A DNA stretch of 64,000 nt from the NCBI GenBank assembly GCA_900618425.1, contig UZAN01039465.1, positions 101,385 through 165,384 of the forward strand, read 5' to 3'. The DNA comes from Echinostoma caproni (taxonomy: Eukaryota; Platyhelminthes; Trematoda; Plagiorchiida; Echinostomatidae). A program made the translations under genes and the position numbers. The notes beneath the pieces are model-generated. The model worked only from the letters and a program-made list of their open reading frames with translations. It did not search any database and was not told the origin of the DNA. Within the stretch, counting starts at the first letter, position 1. Each line of letters opens with the position of its first letter. This document shows, one piece after another, positions 38,441 through 49,283 of the stretch.

Positions 38441-41400
38441 AAATCGTTTTTCATTTGGTATATACATGCATGGTTGATGTGGTCCCAGGTACAACTTGCA
38501 TTTCTTGCCGCAGGTGGAAAAATAATGATCCTTGCATTTTCGTATACTCGTTGAGAAATAAGACTCTCCAACAACCAGAAAATCAATAAACGAATTTCCA
38601 CTTCTCAATTCAGAGACAGTTAAATTTATCCCCAGGCAAATCAAAATAACTTGTATTAAAACATAATGTTCGATTAAATGCGTTTTAAGTGACAATCATT
38701 TGCATCCACCACGTGTCGTGTTGATGTTTTACCAAACTCGTTCGATCAAATGAATTGAACCATTCGCAAACTTTATCAACCGACCTATTTACTGTATCTA
38801 ATATCACGACGAGTGTGACCTAAATGATTTCATGTATACGGGAATTAGTATATTTGGTTCTTTTAATGTGGGTTTCACTTGCTGGCCTCAAATAAAAAGC
38901 CACAATTTAAGATATTTTATTAGTCCAAATCTAGGGTGGTGTGTAGAGTTTTACACAAATGTTGCAATAATAGTCCGATGAAGCAAAATAAGTGAAATAC
39001 AGAACAGCTGCTGAGAACATGGAGATTTTCGACAAACAGAAAACTCCAGTCGAATTTAATCTGACACTTAAATAAAAACCCCAGCCTTTTCCTAGAGATG
39101 ATAATAGTGTAGGAAATATCGTTTTGCTTGCTTCTAACAGTGCTTCTGCCAAAATCCTCCTATTGCGTTTAGTACGCGACTACCTTTTACTCAGGAATGA
39201 CAGCTTATTAGTGATCGTGGATATAGACGTGGTGGTCATTGATTATTTCATCAGAGTGATCGCTCAACTCTTCAAAATATGTGTCCTAATTTGATTATAG
39301 ATTAGTACAACGCATGTTCGCATGGTAAAGGAACAACCAATATTGTACCTATTACTAAGGTACATCTTACGGAAACCAAAGAAATCGAGCTATTTTGTGT
39401 CTGGTAAACAACTATGCTTCTGCATTCAATTGGCTAGTTGCATTCCCGTTGACCGGGTGCTGGCTTGAAAGAGAGAGGTTCTTGCATATACCAACGTTCA
39501 TTTTATAAATTATAAACACTGTGCTCAAGGTCCCATTCTTTTGGGAATAACAAGGTTGTCGAGCGATAATTGCTGCATCAAATAAACAAAATTTCACTGG
39601 CATATTAGTTGGAGAGTTTTGAGTGTTTGAGCAAGAGACTGTCAAAGAGATCAGCAATGTTTGACTCTTCCTTTTGTTCATTAACTCTAGATCCCAGCAC
39701 CCATAAATATAAATTCTCCGGTTCTAACACTTCATTTTTTCAAATGAACAAAACTCCGTTAATTCAGGCTATCAGAAGAAATAAATGTTTAGATTTCGAA
39801 AAAAATTAGTTCTTGAAATGGTTTTGTTACCTCTCCAGTACTAGCTTTTCCCATCGTGAAAATCAAATATTCTAATAGTCACTGAAACCAAAAGGAATCC
39901 AAAAACAATTAACTAAGGCTGAAACAGATAAGCTAAAAAAATGAAGATAACCCTGTTAGTTGACCACAAATCGCGTACAAAATTTCCCACCTTTGGACTC
40001 TTTTACATTGAAATTGTCATCATGTGCACTGCCCAAATTGATGCCGCAGATCTATTAGACTTTCAAACCCGATTACGGAAAGAGTGAAACAATGGAAGTT
40101 GTCACGATGCCGCATTGCAAAAAATATTCGGAGACACAAAACAATTACTCGGATCCAATCGATGAGTTGAACGAGACGAATCTGGTTCATATGATCAACT
40201 TTGATTTTTTAACTACTTGAATGTTCGATTATTAGTTTTACGCGGTAAATTTAATTAGCAGAAACTACCTTTGATGTAAAACGAAAATCTATATTTCTTC
40301 TTTGTATTGGTTACTAAAACAAAGACAAACTGTTTTTCTAAACTTGAGCCATATTTATCTACGAAATAATTGTCGAAACCCATCAGTGACCTCAAACTGC
40401 AGTGGTTATGACAAAGTAATCCCGATTGAACACTGGTTTGCTTTATACCGACAGACCAACTAATAGCCCTAGATAAAACCGTTATGTCTTTCACCTTGTC
40501 CTACGTCACACCTGCAGGTTTGAGACAAATTTTCCACCACAACTGAAGCCTGATAATTGCGTCTGAAGAAAACCGGTTCATAAACTGCTATTATGCTGAC
40601 AAAAGCTCGATTCTGTCATGCGCGAGTAAAGTGACCAATAAACTTAGCAAGTCAATGTGATGTGGTCGTGGTCTACTTGCCTGCCACACAGTCATTCTGT
40701 GTCCGTCCTTCATCTAATCCAAGTTATGAACTCGAAACAGAATCATTGGAACTTTAGCCCACTCATGCGATTAGGTGAACTCAAAATAACTGCAATCTAA
40801 ATGACTTTATACAAGATTGACCAAAAACATCAGTTTGCCCTGATTTTGAAGAACAACTCATTCCGGGAACCTAAAAACGCTCACTTGAATGCAAATTACT
40901 ACCTGGCAGTCATCTTTATCACATGAGATTTTTCGACTATTTCAATTGCATTTGCACTGTACGAGTTATGCAAGCAGTACAATACCTCCCTTCTACAGGT
41001 AAAATATAAATATCTGGTGTTATTTACGTTGGTACAACATTCGCCATCGATCGCTGACCGACATAACTAAGTTTTTAGAAGCGTTAACCATGGTTTGCCC
41101 AAGAAGAACCTTGAACTTCGATTTTTAGTCTGACGACAGTAGATTACTTGCACTAAAAGTAACCTGGTACCCATTGAATGTATCTCTTACAATTACTACA
41201 GTGACCTCCACAGAGCCTAAAATATGAGATTGCACTACTTTATCCTTCATCCATGGAGAAACTAATGCCTAAACCTGCCTAAAAGTATGGTTTCTTGAGT
41301 GACTTTGTTCCACTCGATGCTGAGGCTTGACATTTTCAATAAAATAAATTCAGTAATATTTATGATATATAATCTAGATAACAACATTTCACATGAATAT

Positions 41401-42804
41401 TAAGTACCTCGTTGTTGGTCTCTGATCGTAGTTGCATAACCAATGTGGGTAACGCTTCACAAACACTGGATAGTTCGCTACTTTCAAACGTTCAACTCAT
41501 TGATGCATTGATCTCAAAGCTGTTCATTTAACTAAATCTCTGAAATGACTCAAACGATACTCTGAAAACGGCTGATGAAATACTTTGGTGATTCAATGAA
41601 CGAACGCAGTGTCACTNGGTGTCTCCCGTATTTCAAAACGACAAGAAAATAACCAAAATGATCTAATACAGAATAAGCGATGATTCTCATTGATAAATTT
41701 ACATTGAATGACAAGCAGTTCAAACTGACTACACAAAGCTTTGGCGTTATTGTTTTTTTACATCAGCCCATTGCTGCGAATGAAGTACGTTTTGTGCCCG
41801 TGATGAGATCATGGATTGGAAGTCTAACATTAGTGAAGGTTTGCATAGGATATCTAACGAAAGCTACAAACAAAACCGACCTGATTTGGTAAGCTCACTG
41901 CTTTCAACGGAACGAGAAACCAGTTACGATATAAAAGTAAGCTGATTCACTTCCGAGAAGCTCGTTAAAAACTATGACCCTAAGAACATATTGGTTTGTT
42001 TCACATCATTAACGCATTTGATGTGAACCGGCTTCTGAACCTTTAGGAACGGAATATTACAACTCAAGTCAAAACTATGACCTCCTTTTCATGGTTCAAT
42101 ACATTGTTTTGATAAGACCCGTCATCTAACTCTTCATTAGCTTGTTTCTGTCATGTCAATGAATAGGTAAACCCCCTCAAGTATTAAAACAAACATTTTA
42201 CGATGGATTGGTCTTTCTATTGCTTTTGTGCTTGCTCCGTCATTTGTATAATAATATGTATGTATGTATGTAATATTCGTAATGAACTAATTCGTGCGAG
42301 ACCGCGATTTTTGTCAGATTCCTTCCTGCCAAAGATTAGCTTTTTGAGATTCATTCACTAACAAAATGGTACTAACGCACACCAGACACATTATATGAGC
42401 AATGGTATTCAAATATTTTGTTGTTCATATTAGTCAGCTGCTTCATTAAAGCAGGGTTTCTCGATTTCGATGAAGGTTGCTGGTGCATTAGTTGCAAGCT
42501 AATGAAACCCCAGTATAAAAATATCCCAAGTGAATCACAAACATGACACGAGTATTGTAAACTCATTGTGACAATACCCTGTGTGCTCTCCTTCATTTTA
42601 AGCACTTGCGACAGTCGTTTTGGCATGCGATCAGCCTAACTGAAAACAAATCACATCCGTCAGTTCCCTCGAATAACGTCAACATCGTGGTCACTAACGA
42701 CCAATTTCGAGGATGCTAACTTATGCTAATCTTCAGAACAGGTAAACGCTTTCGATTACATTAATAATGCCGGGGTGTTGGGTCGTAACTAAATGAAAAC
42801 GGCC
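38441..42804. other. Gene-less AT-rich stretch
   Basis: No supported gene. It contains a (GTAT)n tetranucleotide run near 42258-42271 and an ambiguous base at 41617. The minus-strand frame ending at 38420 begins at TTG directly after a stop and is not a credible gene. Confidence 0.5.
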
Positions 42805-42828
42805 TCGATCGATTTCGATTTCGATCGA
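42805..42828. repeat. Repeated TCGATCGA palindromes
   Basis: Two copies of the self-complementary octamer TCGATCGA (42805-42812 and 42821-42828) flank TTTCGATT, giving a short structure that can pair in more than one way. Confidence 0.7.
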
Positions 42829-42889
42829 CACCTATAATAGAATAATGATAACGGAGAATGAATTAGCTCAGGATGTTTACCAACCACAG

Positions 42890-42943
42890 TCATGCTTTTG
42901 ATACTTGGTTGTTTCAAGTAGCAGCTGTGGATCAAAAGCATGA
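42890..42943. repeat. Inverted repeat with inner hairpin
   Basis: TCATGCTTTTGAT (42890-42902) is matched exactly by ATCAAAAGCATGA (42931-42943). The 28-base loop contains a second stem, ACTTG...CAAGT, and CTGTGG, which is complementary to CCACAG just left of the outer arm. The perfect 13-bp arms make chance unlikely, but its nature (small transposon end, structured RNA or simple cruciform) is unknown. Confidence 0.75.
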
Positions 42944-45039
42944 ATCAGTTATTATGTGAGTATGTCAAAAGAAATATCGGGTATTGAGGGGTCAACACAG
43001 CTACCATGGAATAATGGGTCCGATACCGAGCATGCTCAAGTGCCGAATTAAACATCACATACTGAAATTTTGCATGAATTAACCCGTATTATTTTTGTAA
43101 GTTAGCGTGAATATCCCGAAAAGCATGTAACCAGAATGCAGCATTTTAGGTGAATTTGGATAAGAAGTTCTATCACTCTGATAAATGTAAGGGGATACAT
43201 TTAGTTTTCTTGTTCCATTGTGAGTTAAAGTATCCGTGAAGCGCAATTGTGTAGGAAAAATTCAAAAGAGCTACAAACTGTTATCATGTAGCGTTTCGTT
43301 TTGTTGCCCATACACCTAATCCTCTAGAAAATCTATCAGTTGAGCTGTAGGAGTAGCAGAAGCTGTTGACAATATGTCCAACTCGTTCATCTGATAAAGC
43401 CTAACACATTAACGATTCAGATTTGTGATTAACACGGATGACTCACGCGTAACAGACAAACAACATGACAAGCCCGGAGGTCCAAGAGAGTGAGGCAAAT
43501 GGTGTGTTAGGATAGAGCGGAGATCAACAGTCAAACGTATCAGTATGGACTATCAGTTGAAGGAAAGAGAGACGGCCTGGTTCGAAGGAGTCAGTTCCTT
43601 GTTTTCCTTTGTATCTGTCTCCATCAGCAACCGTTATCTTCTTTGGGAACACCTCTGTTGATCATGATATCTCGTTTAGGCAAAGTTTTGCTTCTATTTG
43701 CCTTCGCAAAACGTTGGAGTATATTCTTCGTTTTCCGTACAACAGAGAGCGTGAACAGCAGTAGAACACAAGTTTCATGAGTTTGATCTTCTGAATCTGG
43801 GTTAATTAGATTAGTGGTCACGATCTGCCGAACTAAAGGAGAACCTTACTGAATGACAATTACATTATTACAGAAAATGATATCCCTTTTTAGTACCATT
43901 AATTTTTGTCACGGTTCATCGCACGTTCAACTTTTTCTCAATCTATACTTATGTCATGTGTGTTATAACCAAGAGGACCTTAAATTTCTTCTGTTGGTTT
44001 TCTTTTAAGCCGTTTACGATTATTTATCTTAAACATTCAGTTGCTACGTATTTCAGTTTCATTAAATGGGTAAATGACCTGCAGGTTCATTTTCATTGAT
44101 TGGAATTTGGGCATTGTAAACGGTATATCTTCAAATTGCAGTTACATATAACATTCTTTATTCTTCGGTGAGATTAAATAGGTTAATGGAAATCGCACAG
44201 ATTGCGTGTTTGACAAATAGTGGAGTTCCTATGACAACCTAATTTTATTTGAACATAATCGTAACGCGTCCTTTCTAATCATACGCCCACACACTTATTT
44301 TTGCCTGTGCAAATTATGTACGAGAATAAATCAAGTCATATGACACTCACAAAAATGTATGTGGCCAGACATTTTTAAACATATGTTTCACGGAAAATCT
44401 AATGTTTAGGAAGGATTAACGACAAAACAGTCCAATCGAACACTTCATATTACTCTGATGGGGTACCAGCAGGCAAGTACCAAGGGAATTTCTTCTCAGT
44501 ATCGTCTCTATTTTGGACTATCAGCTATGCAACCTCTTCGAGCTGGGTTGCTCTAGCATTAGGAAGCATCAAATCACAAGAATCTGATGAAGTTCAGTGC
44601 ATTGCGAAATTTAAATTGATAACAATTATGGAATCTATAAATACAATGGTATACTCCGCTTTGATTAAAAAAAGGACTTCATGTGTGTACTCCAGAACGC
44701 TCATCTTGTCTTACATTCTTCTTCTTTGGTCTTTATATCTGACAGAAATCGATGGGATGTGTTTTCAACAGATCAATGGAACGCGTTTGACTAATCAATT
44801 ATGCCTTTTAGGTTAAAATTGTAAACTTTAACTATTTTACATTATGATATACGTCACTGACACAAAACTCAGACTTCTATAACCGGTTACATACTGAACG
44901 CGTTTTATTACTTTATTCACGTCAACCGAACGGATTCGAGAGCATCAATCGGCCTGGATGAGGCAAGAAATAAAAAAGCCATTTGTAGCTCAATTTGGAA
45001 GTAAATAAAAAGCTTGCGGTATATGTCGAAAGTCCATTT
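42944..45039. other. Gene-less stretch
   Basis: No supported gene. TGGTTCGAAGG near 43571 looks like a B box but lacks a partner A box. Confidence 0.5.
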
Positions 45040-45225
45040 AAGGTGGTCGAGCGGCAAACTTCACCGAATTATCACTCTTGAGTGTTCTAATCCATCTACC
45101 ACTTCCTGAATCCCCTATTCTGTTTTATACCATCCCTTTGATCGGCCGCTTCTTCCTTCCTGAAAATAGCATTTATTATATATTCAAGAAATGGAAGTAA
45201 AGATGAAAATAATCAAAAGGTAAAA
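45040..45225 (+). repeat. tRNA-derived SINE, copy 3
   Basis: Head with A-box-like GGTGGTCGAGCGGC (45042-45055) and B-box-like GTGTTCTAATCC (45082-45093), followed by ATCTACCACTTCCTGAATC where copy 2 has CACCACCGCCTGAATT. The body GATCGGCCGCTTC, TTCCTTCCTGAAAATAGC and the purine-rich tail GAAATGGAAGTAAAGATGAAA follow the same order as copies 1 and 2. The A box is better preserved here than the B box. The match over head, body and tail in three places is what defines the family. Confidence 0.7.
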
Positions 45226-47913
45226 TATCCCGGTAGATCTGCTCAAACAGCTGGGGCAATATATGCTTATCGGCATCGATGTGCTAACCGTTTGGATCCA
45301 CCAAACCAAACTATGCTAACAGAAAATTGAAGTCAACATGACTTGGCACTACGACAAGATCAAACTCCGTTTATAAAATCCAACGATGATCAAATGATGC
45401 AATGAACGTGTGACGTAATCGGTTTAGTCAAATGATTATAATCCTGCAACCCTTCCCCTCGAACCCCAGTAGACATTTTGAATTTGCAAATTCTGTTGTT
45501 AAACTTTCATCATGTTTAATCTGACAGCTTAAGCATACAGAATCCAAAAGAATTGTTTTCCTCCATGGTCTTCTAAGTTACACTAGTCAGCACGGTCGCT
45601 AACTGACATTCAGTTGTTTTATCAGAAGGTGATGGGGCTGGACTCTCTGTAACGATCTCGGTTGAAGAATATAAGTCATTTTTAACCTTTACGTGGTAAA
45701 ATTATTGGTCGGAATAGTTTTGTATTGAGCCATCATTTTGGAAAAGAAATATCAAATATTACTTGTACATTATGTAGATTAGGTAGGGAATCAACTTTGG
45801 TCCGATATTCTTCAAAGTCTTGCTTCATACACTTGCACGGTTCAGTGGCGATGATAGTATTATTCGACCCTTTTCAATAAATTACTTTCTGCCGCATTGG
45901 AACATATTATCCTTAGCTGGCGAAAATTAAAGCAGCGTGAAGGTTTTGTGTAGGAAGCACTCTAAATAATTTGGTCAACGTTTCATTAAAATGCAGTCAA
46001 AGAGCAAATTATGCTCCCCGTGATTTTGTTCAACTTCACAACTGAATGGTCAGACTTAGTTTAAGATATTTTGATAATAGTTTTATCCGACATCTCCATG
46101 CATAAACCATAGAGCATGAAGGCTCTAAAGACTAGTATTCGCGATCGCTATGCAGAGTATATATATTCCGATGCTGCAAAGATAACTCTGAATTAATTTC
46201 CCATGTTGAGGTATATATTCCTGAAGTTACTTAACTCCTAAGCATACATGTTTTACTGAAAATACAGGAAATCGGAAACACTTGTGAATTCTGCTTCACA
46301 TGCAGTGATCAAACTCAAGCATCCAGAAACATGATTATGTCGCAAAGGATGGAAGAATTTTGAGTGCTTCATGCATGCTTATCGTTGTGTCCTAGATGTA
46401 CATTCTTTCATAGCTGCAATTTGTCTGACAAACAATAAGCATGAAATCGGCAGGTGATAAACCGATTAAAAGTAAATATCGATTAGTTTTGCTCAGCCGA
46501 AGTGACGATGACGACACAGAGGAATTGATAAATAAATTATGTTCGACTGCTGTCGGAACGCATCGAGAGGAGAGATCATTGGACTGAAAGAGCACCTTGC
46601 CTAGATATTTATAGGAATTATCACCAACAGATTTTGCACAAACGGAAATTGGAAGGGAATATGGACAATAATTAGTTCATTAATAATACTGCCCTCGGAA
46701 TACAGAAATTATCAGAAAATTGCATTTTTTATTTAATTCCCCGTAAGATTTTCTTTATAAACTTCTGAACAATTCATAAATCTTCTAGCAAAGAATAAAG
46801 AGTGTCTTACTTAGCGACGATTATAACGACGTCAGTTATCCATTGGTTAAGTCGGGAATGAGGTTATAAAATAAATGGACGACGTTTGAAAATGTGCCAT
46901 TTTTCCCAACAAAGCAGCTTCTTGTATCCCTAACGGTTAACACGATGACAACTCCCGATACCCTTGGAATGCCTTTTTCAGTCAATTTGCTTAACAAATT
47001 TCTACAAGCAACTGAATGCTTAATTTATAATTTCAACACTAAAACCATCTGAAGGCATCAGTTATGAGGAATAATATTATTGTTTGTACAATTACACAAT
47101 CGAAAAAATAAATTTAGCCACTGTAAACAACGGAAACAAACTTACACTGAAATCGAACTGTTCAAACGTTGTGGGAAATGAATCCCGCTATGCTGTTATA
47201 GTCATGTTCTAACTTGCAAAGCGTTTTTCATTCATGCCCATCAGCTGCTGCGCTCGCTAATATGATGCATCTCTCAAAATGGGAGTACTTATATTGAATG
47301 TAAACTTTGTTTCATCGCTTTGAACGAACATTCATCGCTTTTATTCTGTGATGTTATTAGACATTAGCTTGCGACAACTATAACGCACATGGTTTTTGTT
47401 TCATTCTGATAGGCTTGTTGGTAAACTTCATTCATCTCACGATGTGCACCGACCTCTTGAATAATGATTTCTTAAATATCCCGAAGTATTAAGCCACCAG
47501 ATGCCTCGTACTTCCCCCCTATCATGATATTCCATATGTTCGGGGTAGACCAACCTGATCGTAAGACAGACGTCGTTTTGCCTAATGGCTTCCATTCGTT
47601 TTCCCCCTTTTGTGCGGTGGCAATCCTTCCGAGATACTGGATTTGGTGATTCCTATGTCTACAATACCGTTAGTTTTACAGCAATTGCACTACTTTGGTG
47701 GTTGTGCCTAAAATATGTGTAATTAAAATTATGCATCTCAATAAATATCAGAATCTGGACGGCCCAACAAGATGAGGTGTTATATGTCACTTTCACACAA
47801 TTTATTGTTTTAGTAAACGTCGATTACATAATTCCCGCCAGCTAAAGTTAAATTTAAGGTAGTAACGTACGTAAGAGCATTCTGATATCAGAAAGATGAA
47901 ATCAGTGAATGGT
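45226..47913. other. Gene-less AT-rich stretch
   Basis: No supported gene, RNA or transposon. Open frames are short and lack family resemblance. Confidence 0.5.
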
Positions 47914-47934
47914 GATATATATATATATATATAT
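47914..47934. repeat. (TA)n microsatellite beside PLE 3
   Basis: Pure alternating TA tract ending about 45 bases before PLE 3 homology begins. Confidence 0.9.
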
Positions 47935-47977
47935 TCGCTAAGTCATACAGATCATCTGCGATCATGTAGAAAAAGAA

Positions 47978-48812
47978 AATATTCGACTGTGTCAACCGGT
48001 GTCCTTCTTTGAGTGTCTACTACTGCTCTGCACAACCGACGTGTCTTTCTCTTTTCAAGGGAATGCGTACAGGCAAATCGATGGTGTCTCTATGGGCAGG
48101 CCGCTGGGCCCAGTCCTGGCAGACTTGTTCATTGCACATCTGGAAGAAAAAAAGGAACTAATATTCTGGGGCGCGCTATCCTGTACAAAAGATACGTCGA
48201 CGACACCCTGGTTATTACAGAAAGCTTGGAAGAAGCTACGAAAAGTATGGATGAACTGAACAGACTACATCCAAATATACACTTCGCAATCTAATACGAA
48301 TCCAACAACACACTCAATTTCCTTGGCATTACTATGACCAGAAGAGAAAACGGAACGAGTGCTCGGTCCGTTTATCGAAAGGAAACGTGGACAGGCCAAT
48401 ATTTACACTTCGAGAGCTTTATGCCCCTGGAGTATAAACGTGGTCTTGTTCGGACCTTATTTGACAGAACGAGGCGAACCTGCACTGAAGACAGAATTGA
48501 ACAAGAACTGCAAAACCTCCGGGAGTTTTAGCGAAAAACGTTTACCCCGAATCCTTTGTTAATAAGCATGGCAAACGGAAAATTACGAAAGAACCGATTG
48601 CGTCAGTTCACAAATTGAGGGTCACATTACACCTTCAATTCGAAGGTGATGACGTAAGTCGCCTGCTCTACAAACGACTGAGGTCAACAATCTCTCGAAT
48701 CTACTACGCAGCCGACCCCCAAATAGTCTACCGAACAACCAGGATACCCACATCCCTGGCAATAGAACGTCTGCCTCTGTACGCCAACTCTAATCTAATC
48801 TACCAATTCTAA
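47978..48812 (+). pseudogene. PLE 3 reverse transcriptase, truncated and broken
   Basis: Read in order: LLLLCTTDVSFSF, then RQIDGVSMGRPLGPVLADLF (palm, near 48070-48130; the usual GSPLGP is GRPLGP here), then HLEEKK. A frameshift near 48150-48180 leads to RAILYKRYVDDTLVI, with the catalytic YVDD at 48193-48204. LNFLGITMTRRENG and TWTGQYLHFESFMP follow, then RGLVRTLFDRTRRTC. Stops lie at 48292-48294, 48529-48531 and 48810-48812, and a frame change near 48540 leads into YPESFVNKHGK and RIYYAADPQIVYRT, the linker to the nuclease. Both catalytic aspartates of the YVDD box remain, but the fingers region is missing. Confidence 0.85.
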
Positions 48813-49283
48813 TGTGGTTGCGGAGCAACCTACGTGGGCCGAATAGAGCGACAGTTACGCAATCGGGCGGTGGAACATATTCCGAATTGGGTCCAAAATC
48901 AGCTGACCCAATTGAGGTCAAGTCCGCTGTCTGGAAACGACGGTCGAAACTACAAGACCCCGTCCTCAGCAATTGCTCCACATCCGTTGATGACGCAACA
49001 CCAGGTCGACCAAGGCACAGCGTTTCGAATTGTCTACAAGTCACAAGTCACAAGTTTGCTAAGGTTTGCCGAAGCGATTGCGATTAATCGATGCAAGCCC
49101 CCCTGTGTCAGCAAAAAGAACTTTATTTTAGTCTCTTCCTACCCTGGTGATATTGGTCCTTTTACCCCTCCCTCTTTTATGTTTTGTCTGTTTTCAATGT
49201 ATTTTCCTTTACTTTGTTGCTACGCTAAAGCCCTATATAAACACTGTATTTTCTGCAGTATAGACCATGTTAAGATGCAGTGA
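48813..49283 (+). pseudogene. PLE 3 GIY-YIG endonuclease domain, open frame
   Basis: Starts directly after a stop with CGCGATYVGRIERQLRNR: a CxC pair, then YVG at 48831-48839 and the following arginines of the GIY-YIG core. AVEHIPNWV, then FRIVYKSQ near 49021-49045 and FAEAIAINRCKPP near 49065-49100 complete the domain, which is about 100 residues. The frame stays open to a stop at 49281-49283, so the last 50 codons are probably untranslated tail. The domain itself has no stop or frameshift, unlike the RT upstream. No start codon precedes the CxC pair, so it is unlikely to be expressed alone unless spliced to something else. Confidence 0.8.

Larger units (their letters stand above)
47978..49283 (+). 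mobile_element. Penelope-like element relic 3 (5'-truncated)
   Basis: Third PLE copy. Homology begins inside the RT, just before the palm motif, so the N-terminal half is absent. PLEs are often 5'-truncated at insertion. The RT has stops and one frameshift, but the GIY-YIG part is open in one frame. GRIERQL and the block after it match PLE 2. The 3' untranslated part probably extends somewhat past 49283, but its end could not be placed. Confidence 0.85.

Noticed and set aside
38420..38695. Minus-strand 91-codon frame that looks like a small secreted cysteine-rich protein
   Set aside because: The first codon is TTG directly preceded by an in-frame stop, and there is no ATG before the hydrophobic segment. 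The mature part would have an odd number of cysteines.
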